DNA of 64,000 nucleotides from Roseovarius marisflavi (GTDB taxonomy: Bacteria; Pseudomonadota; Alphaproteobacteria; Rhodobacterales; Rhodobacteraceae): contig NZ_FRBN01000001.1 in assembly GCF_900142625.1 (NCBI RefSeq), forward strand, positions 1-64,000. Reading direction: 5' to 3'. Positions 45,964-57,112 of the stretch are shown here, in pieces. Made by a program: the position numbers and the translations under genes. The notes beneath the pieces were generated by a model. The model saw only the letters and a list, made by a program, of their open reading frames with translations. It was not told where the DNA came from and ran no database searches. How positions within the stretch are numbered: the first letter of the stretch is position 1; each line of letters begins with the position of its first letter.

Positions 45964-48600
45964 ATGCTGCAAATTGACCTGTGGAAACGCCTGTGTATCT
46001 GTGGGGTTGTCGCCCTTGGTCTGTGGCTGGCCCTGCCGAATGCTTTCTACCCGCGGGTCGAGGCCCATAATGACGCCATCGCCGCCGTCGAGGCGGGCAA
46101 CGCCGAGACGCCGGAGATCGCGCAGGCGCTGTCGCAATGGCCCGACTGGATGCCCTCGGGGCTGGTGAATCTCGGGCTTGATCTGCGCGGCGGCGCGCAT
46201 CTTCTGGCCGAGGTCAAGGTGGCCGATGTCTATCAGGCGCGGGTCGAGGGCATGTGGCCCGAGGTGCGTGATCTCTTGCGCGAAGAGCGCGACCGCATCG
46301 GCCCGATCCGTCTGCAATCCACCGAGAACGCCGAGCTGCGCGTGCGCCTTGTCGAGCGCCCGGACATGGCAAGCGAGGCGGCCAGCCTTGTGCGCGGTCT
46401 GGCGCGTCCGGTCACAAGCCTGACCGGGGCCGGGGCCAGCGATATCGACGTCAGCGCCGAAGCCGGTGAAATCATTGTCCGCCTGAGCGAGGCCGAACAG
46501 CTTGCCACCGATGACCGCACCGTGCGTCAGGCGCTTGAGATCATCCGCCGCCGGATCGACGAGGTCGGCACCCGCGAACCCACGATCCAGCGCCAGGGCG
46601 CCGACCGTATCCTGATCCAGGTGCCCGGCGTCGGCAGCGCGGCCGAACTCAAGCAGATCATCGGCACCACCGCCCAACTGACCTTTCAGCCGGTGGTCAG
46701 CCGCACCTCGAACGCCGAAGAGCGCCCCGGTGCCGGCAACGAGGTTCTGCCCTCGCTGGATGACGAGGGCGTCTATTACATCCTTGAGCGCGCCCCGGTG
46801 GTGACCGGAGAAGAGCTTGTCGATGCCCAGCCCGATTTTGACCAGAACGGCCGCCCGGCGGTCTCGTTCCGCTTCAATCCGACCGGCGCGCGCAAATTTG
46901 GCGATTACACCGCCGAGAACATCGGCAACCCCTTTGCCATCGTGCTTGACAGCGAAGTGATCAGCGCGCCCGTGATCCAGAGCCATATCGCCGGCGGATC
47001 GGGCATCATCACCGGCAATTTCAACGTCGAGGAAAGCACCAAGCTGGCGGTTCTTTTGCGGGCAGGGGCCTTGCCTGCGGGGCTTGAGTTTCTTGAAGAG
47101 CGCACCGTCGGCCCGGAACTTGGCGCCGACAGCATCGAGGCGGGCAAGATCGCCTGTATCGTGGCTTTCGTGCTTGTGCTGGTCTTCATGTTCGCCAGCT
47201 ATGGCACCTTCGGGATTTTCGCCAATATTGCGCTGATCGTGAACGTCGGCCTGATCTTTGGCCTGCTGAGCATGATCGGCGCCACGCTGACCCTTCCGGG
47301 GATCGCGGGGATCGTGTTGACCATCGGGATGGCGGTCGATGCCAATGTGCTTGTCTTCGAGCGCATCAAGGAAGAGATGAAATCGGCCAAGGGCCCGGCG
47401 CGCGCGATCGAGCTTGGCTATGAAAAGGCGATGAGCGCGATTGTCGATGCCAACCTGACCACCTTCCTGACGGCGGTGATCCTTTATGCCATGGGCTCTG
47501 GTCCGGTGCGCGGCTTTGCGATCACGCTTGGGCTTGGCATCATCACCTCGGTCTTTACCGCGCTGTTCGTGACCCGTCTGATCGCGGTGATCTGGTTTGA
47601 GCGTCGCCGCCCCAAAACCGTTCTTCAGGGCCGTGCCCTGCGGCTTGTGCCCGATGTCACAAGCTGGGATTTCTTTAGCCGCTGGAAGCTCTGGCTAGGC
47701 ATTTCGGGGGTGTTTGTGCTGGTTGCGCTTGGGTCTTTCGGGCTTCAGGGGCTGAATTTCGGGATTGATTTCAAAGGCGGCACGACGATCCGCACCCAAA
47801 GCGTGGAGCCGGTCGATATCGGCACCTATCGCGGGGCGATGGATGGGCTGGAGCTTGGCGATATCAGCATCACCGAGGTTTTTGACCCGACCTTTGGCGC
47901 CGATCAGAACGTGGCGATGATCCGTATCCAGGCGCAGGACGATCAGGAAAGCGTCTCGGCAGAGATGATCCTTACCGTCGAGGCGGCATTGCAAGAGGCG
48001 GTGCCGGATGTCAAATTCACGTCGGTCGAAAGCGTCGGCCCCAAGGTCTCGGGCGAGCTTATCCAGACGGCTGTGATCGCGGTCATTCTGGCGATTGGCG
48101 CGGTGCTTATCTATATCTGGATGCGCTTTGAATGGCAGTTTGCGGTCGGTGCCGTGTTGGCGCTTGTGCATGACGTGGTTTTGACCATCGGTGTGTTTTC
48201 CGAGCTGCAGATTCAGTTCGATCTTGCGATCATCGCGGCGCTTCTGACCATCGTCGGCTATTCGCTCAACGATACGGTGGTGGTGTTTGACCGGGTGCGT
48301 GAAAACCTGCGCAAGTACAAGAAAAAGCCGCTGGGAGAGGTGTTGAACCTGTCGATCAACGAAACCCTGTCGCGCACGGTCATGACATCCGTCACCACGC
48401 TTCTGGCGCTTCTGGCGCTGTATTTCCTTGGCGGCGACGTTATCCGCGGTTTTGTCTTTGCGATGATCTGGGGCGTGATTGTCGGCACCTATTCGTCGAT
48501 CTTCGTGGCAAGCACGGTTCTCTTGTGGCTTGGCGTCAAGCGGGACTGGTCCAAGCCGGATGCCACGACCGGGAACCAGTTCGCCAACATCGATGCCTGA
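45964..48600 (+). CDS. secDF: Protein translocase SecD-SecF fusion
   Basis: 878-residue fused SecD and SecF, using proton motive force to pull proteins through SecYEG. The SecD half has LVNLGLDLRGGAHLLAEVKV, IRRRIDEVGTREPTIQRQGA and GMAVDANVLVFERIKEEMKS. The SecF half begins after about residue 560 with DVTSWDFFSRWKLWLGISGV, then GLNFGIDFKGGTTIRTQSVE and SLNDTVVVFDRVRENLRKYK. Twelve membrane helices are expected. A single fused gene is unusual in enterobacteria but known in other bacteria including Rhodobacterales. There is no frameshift at the junction. The TauE-like gene overlaps its last 8 bases. Confidence 0.96.
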   Translation: MLQIDLWKRLCICGVVALGLWLALPNAFYPRVEAHNDAIAAVEAGNAETPEIAQALSQWPDWMPSGLVNLGLDLRGGAHLLAEVKVADVYQARVEGMWPEVRDLLREERDRIGPIRLQSTENAELRVRLVERPDMASEAASLVRGLARPVTSLTGAGASDIDVSAEAGEIIVRLSEAEQLATDDRTVRQALEIIRRRIDEVGTREPTIQRQGADRILIQVPGVGSAAELKQIIGTTAQLTFQPVVSRTSNAEERPGAGNEVLPSLDDEGVYYILERAPVVTGEELVDAQPDFDQNGRPAVSFRFNPTGARKFGDYTAENIGNPFAIVLDSEVISAPVIQSHIAGGSGIITGNFNVEESTKLAVLLRAGALPAGLEFLEERTVGPELGADSIEAGKIACIVAFVLVLVFMFASYGTFGIFANIALIVNVGLIFGLLSMIGATLTLPGIAGIVLTIGMAVDANVLVFERIKEEMKSAKGPARAIELGYEKAMSAIVDANLTTFLTAVILYAMGSGPVRGFAITLGLGIITSVFTALFVTRLIAVIWFERRRPKTVLQGRALRLVPDVTSWDFFSRWKLWLGISGVFVLVALGSFGLQGLNFGIDFKGGTTIRTQSVEPVDIGTYRGAMDGLELGDISITEVFDPTFGADQNVAMIRIQAQDDQESVSAEMILTVEAALQEAVPDVKFTSVESVGPKVSGELIQTAVIAVILAIGAVLIYIWMRFEWQFAVGAVLALVHDVVLTIGVFSELQIQFDLAIIAALLTIVGYSLNDTVVVFDRVRENLRKYKKKPLGEVLNLSINETLSRTVMTSVTTLLALLALYFLGGDVIRGFVFAMIWGVIVGTYSSIFVASTVLLWLGVKRDWSKPDATTGNQFANIDA

Positions 48601-49345
48601 TCTGCTCTGGCAGGTCTGGGCGACGCCCGGACTGATCTGGCTTTTGCTGGCGATTGGTGTTGCGGGGATCGTGCGGGGCTTTACCGGCTTTGGCACGGCG
48701 CTTGTCTTCGTGCCGGTGGCGGGGATATTTCTTGCGCCGCAAACCGTGGTCGGGGTCATGACCCTCACCGGCATTGTCAGCACCTTCGTCCTCTTGCCGC
48801 GCGCCTGGCGACAGGCGGACCGGCGCGAGGTCGGGCTTCTGGCGCTTGCCGCGCTTGTGACCGTGCCGCTTGGTCTCTGGCTTATGCAGGTGCTGGAGGC
48901 GGAGACGATCCGTTGGGTGGTGGCGGCGGTGGCGGCGATTACCCTTGGCGCGCTTGTGGCGGGCTGGCGGTTTTCCGGCATCGTCTCGCGGCCGATGCTT
49001 TTGGCGATTGGCGCGATGGCCGGGGTGATTGGCGGGATGACCGGGCTGACCGGGCCGGTGGTGATCCTGTTCTATCTGGCGGGCCAGTCGGCGGCGCAAT
49101 CGGTGCGCGCCAACACGATCCTGTTTCTTGCGGCCCTTGATGTGGTGATTGCCGTGAACCTTCTGTCACGCGGCAGTCTGGAATGGACGACCGCGCTCTT
49201 GGCGCTGACGCTGGCGGTGCCCTATTTCATCACCTCGCTGATTGGCCAGGCGCTGTTTGACCCGCGCCATCAGCGGCTTTACCGTTGGGCGGCCTATAGC
49301 GTGATCGCCCTGGCCGTGCTAAGCGGCCTGCCACTCTGGACATAA
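48593..49345 (+). CDS. TauE/SafE-family sulfite/organosulfur permease-like membrane protein
   Basis: 250-residue protein with about eight helices. RGFTGFGTALVFVPVAGIFL and the second-half AMAGVIGGMTGLTGPVVILF are the paired G-rich repeats of the TauE/SafE (DUF81) family. Such proteins export sulfoacetate, sulfite or similar anions; substrate here unknown. Start MPDLLWQVWATPG overlaps secDF by 8 bases. The 38 codons further upstream are secDF in another frame. Confidence 0.88.
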   Translation: MPDLLWQVWATPGLIWLLLAIGVAGIVRGFTGFGTALVFVPVAGIFLAPQTVVGVMTLTGIVSTFVLLPRAWRQADRREVGLLALAALVTVPLGLWLMQVLEAETIRWVVAAVAAITLGALVAGWRFSGIVSRPMLLAIGAMAGVIGGMTGLTGPVVILFYLAGQSAAQSVRANTILFLAALDVVIAVNLLSRGSLEWTTALLALTLAVPYFITSLIGQALFDPRHQRLYRWAAYSVIALAVLSGLPLWT

Positions 49346-49357
49346 GGGAGCTTACCC

Positions 49358-49711
49358 ATGCGCATGACCGAAATCAGCTTTGACGGCGCGACCCCGATTG
49401 ACGGCTATGGCCCCGGCTTTTTCCGCGTCGCCGGGCAGGTGATGGAGGGGCCGATCTGCGTCACCGTGACCGGCGCGCGCGGCTGGGGCGGCTACGCTGA
49501 CAGCCAGAGCCTGTTGGCGCTTGTCGGCGAGATCGACGTTTTGTTCATCGGCACCGGCGCCGAGATGGCCCATATCCCGGCGCCTTTGCGCACCGCGCTT
49601 GAGGGGGCGGGAATTGGTGTTGAAACCATGACATCGCCCACGGCCTGCCGGACCTATAATGTGCTTTTATCCGAGGGGCGGCGCGTGGCGGTGGCGCTTT
49701 TGCCGGTGTGA
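49358..49711 (+). CDS. Mth938-like domain protein (NDUFAF3 family)
   Basis: 117-residue protein of the Mth938/DUF498 family. [60 protein letters not shown] and [10 protein letters not shown] are diagnostic. Mitochondrial homologue NDUFAF3 assists complex I assembly; the bacterial role is uncertain. AGGGAG precedes the ATG. It overlaps ccmA by GTGA, so it is translated with the cytochrome c maturation genes. Confidence 0.9.
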   Translation: MRMTEISFDGATPIDGYGPGFFRVAGQVMEGPICVTVTGARGWGGYADSQSLLALVGEIDVLFIGTGAEMAHIPAPLRTALEGAGIGVETMTSPTACRTYNVLLSEGRRVAVALLPV

Positions 49712-50337
49712 GCCGCGGGATGGGGCTAAGTGTCAGTGATCTGAGCGTCGCGCGCGGCGGTATCCGGGTGCTTGAGGGGCTGTCGTTTGCGCTTGCCCCC
49801 GGTCAGGCGCTTGTGCTGCGCGGGCCGAACGGGATCGGCAAGACCACGCTCTTGCGCACCATTGCCGGGCTTCAGCCGCCCGTGTCGGGCGAGGTTGACG
49901 CGCCCGCCGATTCCCTTGTTTACGCGGGCCATGCCGATGGCATCAAGGCCACGCTCACGGTGCGCGAGAACCTTGGCTTCTGGGCGCAGGCCTTTGGCAA
50001 TAGCGACATCTCACAGGCGATGGAGGCGTTTCAGCTTACCCCGCTTGGCGAGCGGCCCGCCGGCGCCCTCTCGGCCGGGCAAAAGCGCCGCCTTGGGCTG
50101 GCGCGCCTCCTGGTGACCGGGCGCGAGATCTGGGTGCTGGACGAGCCGACCGTGTCGCTTGACGTCGAGGCCGTGGCGATGTTTGCCGCCGCCGTGCGCG
50201 CCCATCTTGCGGGTGGCGGGCTTGCGGTGATCGCCACGCATATCGACCTTGGCCTTACCGAGGCAGAGGTGCTTGATGTCACCCCCTTCAAGGCCAAGCC
50301 GCTTGAGCATGACGATTTCGACGGGGCCTTTTTATGA
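49708..50337 (+). CDS. ccmA: Heme exporter ATP-binding protein CcmA
   Basis: 209-residue ABC ATPase that, with CcmB, drives release of holo-CcmE during cytochrome c maturation. Walker A is [19 protein letters not shown], signature [15 protein letters not shown], Walker [14 protein letters not shown]-loop VIATHID. GTG start coupled to the previous stop; ATG at 49720 is an alternative. It overlaps ccmB by ATGA. Confidence 0.95.
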   Translation: MSRGMGLSVSDLSVARGGIRVLEGLSFALAPGQALVLRGPNGIGKTTLLRTIAGLQPPVSGEVDAPADSLVYAGHADGIKATLTVRENLGFWAQAFGNSDISQAMEAFQLTPLGERPAGALSAGQKRRLGLARLLVTGREIWVLDEPTVSLDVEAVAMFAAAVRAHLAGGGLAVIATHIDLGLTEAEVLDVTPFKAKPLEHDDFDGAFL

Positions 50338-50990
50338 TCGCGCTTCTGATCCGGGATTTCAGGCTTGCGATGCGCGCGGGCGGGGGCTTTGGCCTTGGGC
50401 TGGCGTTCTTCCTGATCGTGGTGACGCTGGTGCCCTTCGGTGTCGGGCCGCAGAGCGCGCTTTTGGCGACGATCGCGCCGGGCATCCTCTGGCTTGGCGC
50501 GCTGTTGTCCTGCCTGCTGTCGCTCGACCGGATTTTCGCGCTCGATTGGGAGGACGGCAGCCTTGATCTGTTGGCGACCTCGCCGCTGCCGATGGAGGCG
50601 ATTGTCACCGTCAAGGCGCTTGCGCATTGGGTGACCACCGGCCTGCCGCTTGTGCTGGCCGCGCCGGTTTTTGCCCTGCTGCTCAACATGCCCGCCGCGG
50701 GCTATCAGCCGCTGGTGCTGTCGCTGTTGCTGGGCACCCCGGCGCTGAGCGTGATCGGCACCTTCGGTGCGGCGCTGACTGTCGGGCTCAAGCGGGGCGG
50801 GCTGTTGCTGAGCTTGCTTGTGCTGCCGCTTTATGTGCCTACATTGATCTTTGGCGCCGAGATGGCACGGCGCGGCGCCGAAGGGTTTGATACCACGACA
50901 CCGCTGTTGATGCTGGCCGGGATCACCTGCGGCACCATCGCGCTTTTGCCTTTCGCCTCGGCTGCGGTACTAAGGGTCAATCTGCGCTAG
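50334..50990 (+). CDS. ccmB: Heme exporter membrane protein CcmB
   Basis: 218-residue six-helix permease partner of CcmA. Typical runs are [60 protein letters not shown] and [20 protein letters not shown]. Position between ccmA and ccmC confirms it. Confidence 0.95.
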   Translation: MIALLIRDFRLAMRAGGGFGLGLAFFLIVVTLVPFGVGPQSALLATIAPGILWLGALLSCLLSLDRIFALDWEDGSLDLLATSPLPMEAIVTVKALAHWVTTGLPLVLAAPVFALLLNMPAAGYQPLVLSLLLGTPALSVIGTFGAALTVGLKRGGLLLSLLVLPLYVPTLIFGAEMARRGAEGFDTTTPLLMLAGITCGTIALLPFASAAVLRVNLR

Positions 50991-51006
50991 ATAAATGGGA
51001 TTTGGG

Positions 51007-51747
51007 ATGAACTTGAACACACTCTGGGCGTATGCGAACCCCAAGAAATTTATCCAGACCACCGACCGGGTTTTGCCCTGGGTGGCCGGCTTGGCGGCGC
51101 TTGCGCTTGTCCTCGGGCTGATCTGGGGGTTCTTCTTCACGCCCGAGGATTACCGGCAGGGATCGACCGTCAAGATCATCTACCTGCATGTGCCAAGCGC
51201 GCTTATGGCGATCAACGCCTGGCTGATGATGCTGGTGACCTCGCTGGTCTGGATCGTGCGCCGCCATCACGTCAGCGCCCTTGCGGCCCGCGCGGCGGCG
51301 CCGGTGGGCATGGTGATGACGGTGATCGCGCTGATCACAGGGGCGATCTGGGGCCAGCCGATGTGGGGCACATGGTGGGCCTGGGATCCGCGGTTGACCA
51401 GCTTTTTGATCCTGTTCCTGTTCTATCTGGGCTATATCGCCCTCTGGGAGGCGATCGAGAATGACGACACCGCCGCCGATCTGACCAGTATCCTGTGCCT
51501 TGTCGGCTCGGTCTTTGCGCTGCTGAGCCGCTATGCGGTCAATTTCTGGAATCAGGGCCTGCATCAGGGCGCCTCTCTTAGCCTTGATAAAGAGGAAAAC
51601 GTCGCGGATGTGTTCTGGTATCCGCTTTTGGTGTGCATCGCGGGGTTCGTCTTGTTGTTCGTCGCGCTTGTCTTGCTGCGCACGCGCACCGAAATCCGCG
51701 CCCGCCGGATGCGGGTGCTTTTGGCACGTGAAAGAATGGGGGCATGA
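51007..51747 (+). CDS. ccmC: Heme transporter / cytochrome c maturation protein CcmC
   Basis: 246-residue heme-handling protein delivering heme to CcmE. The tryptophan-rich WWD motif is WGQPMWGTWWAWDPRLTSFL, with flanking His in IIYLHVPSALMAI and NFWNQGLHQGASLSL. Six helices. Start at 51007 (MNLNTLWAYANPKKF) fits the family; ATG 50995 is in frame but lacks a ribosome site. Confidence 0.95.
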   Translation: MNLNTLWAYANPKKFIQTTDRVLPWVAGLAALALVLGLIWGFFFTPEDYRQGSTVKIIYLHVPSALMAINAWLMMLVTSLVWIVRRHHVSALAARAAAPVGMVMTVIALITGAIWGQPMWGTWWAWDPRLTSFLILFLFYLGYIALWEAIENDDTAADLTSILCLVGSVFALLSRYAVNFWNQGLHQGASLSLDKEENVADVFWYPLLVCIAGFVLLFVALVLLRTRTEIRARRMRVLLARERMGA

Positions 51748-51902
51748 TGCCGGATCTGGGAAAATACGCCGAGGCGGTTTTGTCGTCTTATGCGATCTCG
51801 ATTGCCATTATCATCGGGTTGATTGTGGTGAGCGTGATGCGCGCGAACCGCGTGAACAAACAGCTTCAAGAGATTGAAAACAAGGTGAAAAATAATGGCT
51901 AA
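51744..51902 (+). CDS. ccmD: Cytochrome c maturation protein CcmD, 52 residues
   Basis: Tiny gene overlapping ccmC by ATGA and ccmG by 8 bases. It encodes MMPDLGKYAEAVLSSYAISI, AIIIGLIVVSVMRANRVNKQ, LQEIENKVKNNG: a conserved Tyr-rich start, one membrane helix and a basic/helical tail, as in CcmD, which helps CcmC release heme-loaded CcmE. The second ATG (51747) is an equally possible start. Confidence 0.9.
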   Translation: MMPDLGKYAEAVLSSYAISIAIIIGLIVVSVMRANRVNKQLQEIENKVKNNG

Positions 51903-52428
51903 GCTTTCGCCGCTCATGCTGGCGCCGCTGGTGATCTTCGCGGGCTTTGCCGGGCTCGCCTTTATCGGGTTGCAGCGCGACAACCCCAATGAGCTGCCTT
52001 CGGCGCTCAAGGGCAAACAGGCGCCCGCCGTCGAGGTCACGGCGCTTGGCACGGGGCCCGTGTTTGGCGATGGCGACCTGCGAGATGGCAAGGTCAAGCT
52101 GGTGAATTACTGGGCAAGCTGGTGCGCGCCCTGCCGGGTCGAGCACCCCAATCTTGAAACCCTCGCAGAGCAGGGGATTACGATCTACGGGGTGAACTAC
52201 AAGGACAAACCCGCGAATGCGCTTGGTTTTCTGGATGAGCTGGGCAATCCCTATGCCGCCATGGGCGCCGATGAAAAGGGGCGCATGGCGCTCAATTGGG
52301 GCGTCTACGGCGTGCCCGAGACCTATGTGATCGACGGCGAGGGCAATATCGTGCTGCGCTTTGCCGGACCAATCACCAGCCGGGTGATGCAAAGCACCAT
52401 CCTGCCCGCGATTGAAGAGGCCCGCTAG
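51895..52428 (+). CDS. ccmG: Thiol:disulfide interchange protein CcmG/DsbE
   Basis: 177-residue membrane-anchored periplasmic thioredoxin that reduces apocytochrome c cysteines before heme attachment. The N-terminal anchor is LSPLMLAPLVIFAGFAGLAF; the active site NYWASWCAPCRVEHPN has CAPC. YGVNYKDKPANALGFLDELG and GVYGVPETYVIDGEGNIVLR are typical. Last of the ccmABCDG run; ccmE, ccmF and ccmH are not in the window. Confidence 0.95.
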   Translation: MAKLSPLMLAPLVIFAGFAGLAFIGLQRDNPNELPSALKGKQAPAVEVTALGTGPVFGDGDLRDGKVKLVNYWASWCAPCRVEHPNLETLAEQGITIYGVNYKDKPANALGFLDELGNPYAAMGADEKGRMALNWGVYGVPETYVIDGEGNIVLRFAGPITSRVMQSTILPAIEEAR

Positions 52429-52443
52429 GGCGGGGCGGTCACG

Positions 52444-52578
52444 TCACTCGGCGCAAGTGGTGCCGCTCATTGTGGCGGGCAGGGGACAGGCATAGCCGGT
52501 GTGCGCCTCGCTATGAGCACCATAAACGGCAAGAAAGCTCAAAAGACCTGCCTGTAAAAGAATGAGAGCAGTACGCAT
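52444..52578 (-). CDS. 44-residue probable secreted peptide, unknown
   Basis: Short frame with a clear ribosome site (GAAAGGA about 8 bases before ATG). It encodes MRTALILLQAGLLSFLAVYG, AHSEAHTGYACPLPATMSGT, TCAE. The first 20 residues look like a signal peptide or membrane anchor, and the remainder holds two Cys. I recognise no family. It converges with ccmG. Confidence 0.5.
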   Translation of the reverse strand: MRTALILLQAGLLSFLAVYGAHSEAHTGYACPLPATMSGTTCAE

Positions 52579-52733
52579 CGGATATTCCTTTCTATCGGCT
52601 TGCATCCAAGATTGGGCGCATTGGACAAATTTGAAAGAGGGGATACCCTAACGCTTGTGTCATCCGCATGACACTGGCGAAAAATGGCGCGTTTCTGCGG
52701 TGCAGCGGCGGGTTTTTGCGCAGACTGCAAAAA

Positions 52734-52756
52734 GGGCGGCCCGCTGTGGGCCGCCC
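52734..52756. terminator. Perfect 9-bp GC hairpin
   Basis: GGGCGGCCC (52734-52742), loop GCTGT, GGGCCGCCC (52748-52756). It is preceded by AAAA on the plus strand, i.e. a short T-run after the stem on the minus strand, so it may terminate the minus-strand TM2 gene whose stop is 60 bases upstream. Confidence 0.6.
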
Positions 52757-52815
52757 TCAGTTCGTCATCTCGTCTTGTCGAAATCGCTTGGCACGCGACC
52801 TGCGCTCGAAAAGGA

Positions 52816-53157
52816 TCAGGTGAATTTTGAGTTTGCCATGATGTTCACTTCATTCGCGATCATAGCGCGCTTCGCCTGCGAATCCGCCTTAATCATGTCA
52901 GGAATGAGAAACGCGTCAACTAGCAGCCAGATACCGAGGCCAATCAGTAAAAAAGCACCTATGGAAACCATAAGCGTGAATCCACCCAAGATAGTCAGAA
53001 CCAGCATCCCAACTGCACTACGCGTTTTACCCAGATAAAAGCGATGAATACCCAGGCCACCCAAAAACAACCAAAGCAGGTATACCATTCCAATAGATTT
53101 TTTCTCATTATTTAGTCGTTGCTCAACGAGCATCATCTGTTCCGTCGATAGACTCAT
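52816..53157 (-). CDS. TM2-domain membrane protein
   Basis: 113-residue protein of the TM2 family. KSIGMVYLLWLFLGGLGIHR, FYLGKTRSAVGMLVLTILGG is the diagnostic first helix plus GxHRFYLG turn, and GIWLLVDAFLIPDMIKADSQ the second-helix D/P motif. A short helical N-terminal tail (TEQMMLVEQRLNNEK) precedes. AAGGGA before the ATG. Base composition is clearly AT-richer than the neighbours, as are the flanking 53158-53270 bases, suggesting acquisition by transfer. Function of bacterial TM2 proteins is unknown. Confidence 0.88.
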   Translation of the reverse strand: MSLSTEQMMLVEQRLNNEKKSIGMVYLLWLFLGGLGIHRFYLGKTRSAVGMLVLTILGGFTLMVSIGAFLLIGLGIWLLVDAFLIPDMIKADSQAKRAMIANEVNIMANSKFT

Positions 53158-53275
53158 TACATAGTTCCCTTAATCAATAATACTGACTAAAAAAAATCTA
53201 GAGATTTGGTCAAGGAATAATCGTTCCAAATACACCTTAAAGTAGATGTTTGTTGCGAAAATATCGCCTTGAATG

Positions 53276-53307
53276 GAAAAAAATGCGGCCCTTTCGGAGC
53301 CGCATTT
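53276..53307 (-). terminator. Rho-independent terminator of acnA
   Basis: Minus strand AAATGCGGC (53299-53307), loop of 9, GCCGCATTT (53281-53289), then a T-run (53276-53283). It starts 26 bases after the acnA stop. Confidence 0.85.
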
Positions 53308-53332
53308 ACCTGTCTTCTTATGCCTGGAACGT

Positions 53333-56083
<2,751 letters not shown>

Positions 56084-56309
56084 TTGAGCCGTCCTTTCAC
56101 GTTCGATGAGGAAGTATTTGCCCTGCTTCTGACCGATTTGCGGGGTTCGATCAAGAGGGGCAGGCATTCTTTTGTATACTATTGCACACAATTTGCCGGA
56201 ATTTCAATATTTCTTGCCGGTCTCTCGAAACCTTGATTGGATATTCTCGGCGTGTGAGCCTAACTATGATAACATGAGACGCACCGCACCCCCAGACCAG
56301 GCTTACCCT

Positions 56310-57011
56310 ATGAAACAGATCATCCCCATCCTCGCTGCCGCCGTGATGCTTGCCCTGCCGGTTGCATCGCAGGCGCAGGATCGGCCCGTGGTGGTCGAGC
56401 TGTTTACCTCGCAGGGCTGCTCGTCCTGCCCGCCGGCCGATGCATTCATGGAACAACTTGCGGCGCGCGGTGATGTGATCGCGCTGTCGCTCCATGTGGA
56501 TTACTGGGATTACATTGGCTGGGCCGACATTTTTGCGAAACCCGAGCACACCGCCCGCCAGCGCGGTTATGCCAAATCTGGGGACCGCCGCATGGTCTAT
56601 ACCCCGCAGATGATCATCAATGGCAAGGATCACGTGGTCGGCAACCGGCCGCGCGATGTGACGGAACTTATTGAGAAACACCGTTCTGATGTCGATGACA
56701 TTGTTTTGAAGGCCACGCGCGATGGTAACCTTCTACGCATCACCGCCAGGACCGATGTCGCCCAGGGCATGCCGATGCTGGTTCAATTACTGCGCTATCG
56801 CCCCGAGGCGACCGTTGCGATTGAACGCGGCGAGAATGCGGGCAAGGTGTTGAAATATTCCAATATCGTCACCGAGATGATCCAACTCGCCGTCTGGGAC
56901 AGCAGCGCGCCGCTGAAGATCGACACCCGGATCAGCGGCGATGACCCGCTGGTGGTTTTGCTGCAATATCCCGATTTCGGCACCATCGAGGCCGCGGTCG
57001 AGCTGCCTTAG
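56310..57011 (+). CDS. DUF1223 thioredoxin-like secreted protein
   Basis: 233-residue protein with signal peptide MKQIIPILAAAVMLALPVAS-QAQ. VVVELFTSQGCSSCPPADAF contains a CxxC (CSSC) in a thioredoxin-like fold, followed by LSLHVDYWDYIGWADIFAKP and YTPQMIINGKDHVVGNRPRD, all hallmarks of DUF1223. Periplasmic redox function is plausible but unproven. The frame extends upstream to 56172; the signal peptide fixes the start. Its TAG stop forms part of the palindrome that follows. Confidence 0.9.
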   Translation: MKQIIPILAAAVMLALPVASQAQDRPVVVELFTSQGCSSCPPADAFMEQLAARGDVIALSLHVDYWDYIGWADIFAKPEHTARQRGYAKSGDRRMVYTPQMIINGKDHVVGNRPRDVTELIEKHRSDVDDIVLKATRDGNLLRITARTDVAQGMPMLVQLLRYRPEATVAIERGENAGKVLKYSNIVTEMIQLAVWDSSAPLKIDTRISGDDPLVVLLQYPDFGTIEAAVELP

Positions 57012-57111
57012 AGCCTGTCGCGTTCGCTCAAAATTCACGCGACAGGCTCTAAGTTATTGATTCTGCATGTTGTCGACGCTCAAAACCGGTTCCCACTTTT
57101 GAGCAACATGC
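57010..57111. repeat. Alphaproteobacterial palindromic repeat pair
   Basis: First element: AGAGCCTGTCGCG (57010-57022) and CGCGACAGGCTCT (57038-57050), a perfect 13-bp stem starting inside the DUF1223 stop codon. Second: GCATGTTG (57065-57072) with CAACATGC (57104-57111), enclosing GCTCAAAA/TTTTGAGC around CCGGTTCCCAC. The second is reminiscent of a palindrome family widespread in alphaproteobacteria (AACCGGTTCCCACTTTT core). They fill the convergent gap before the glycosyltransferase gene. Confidence 0.75.
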
Positions 57112-57112
57112 T

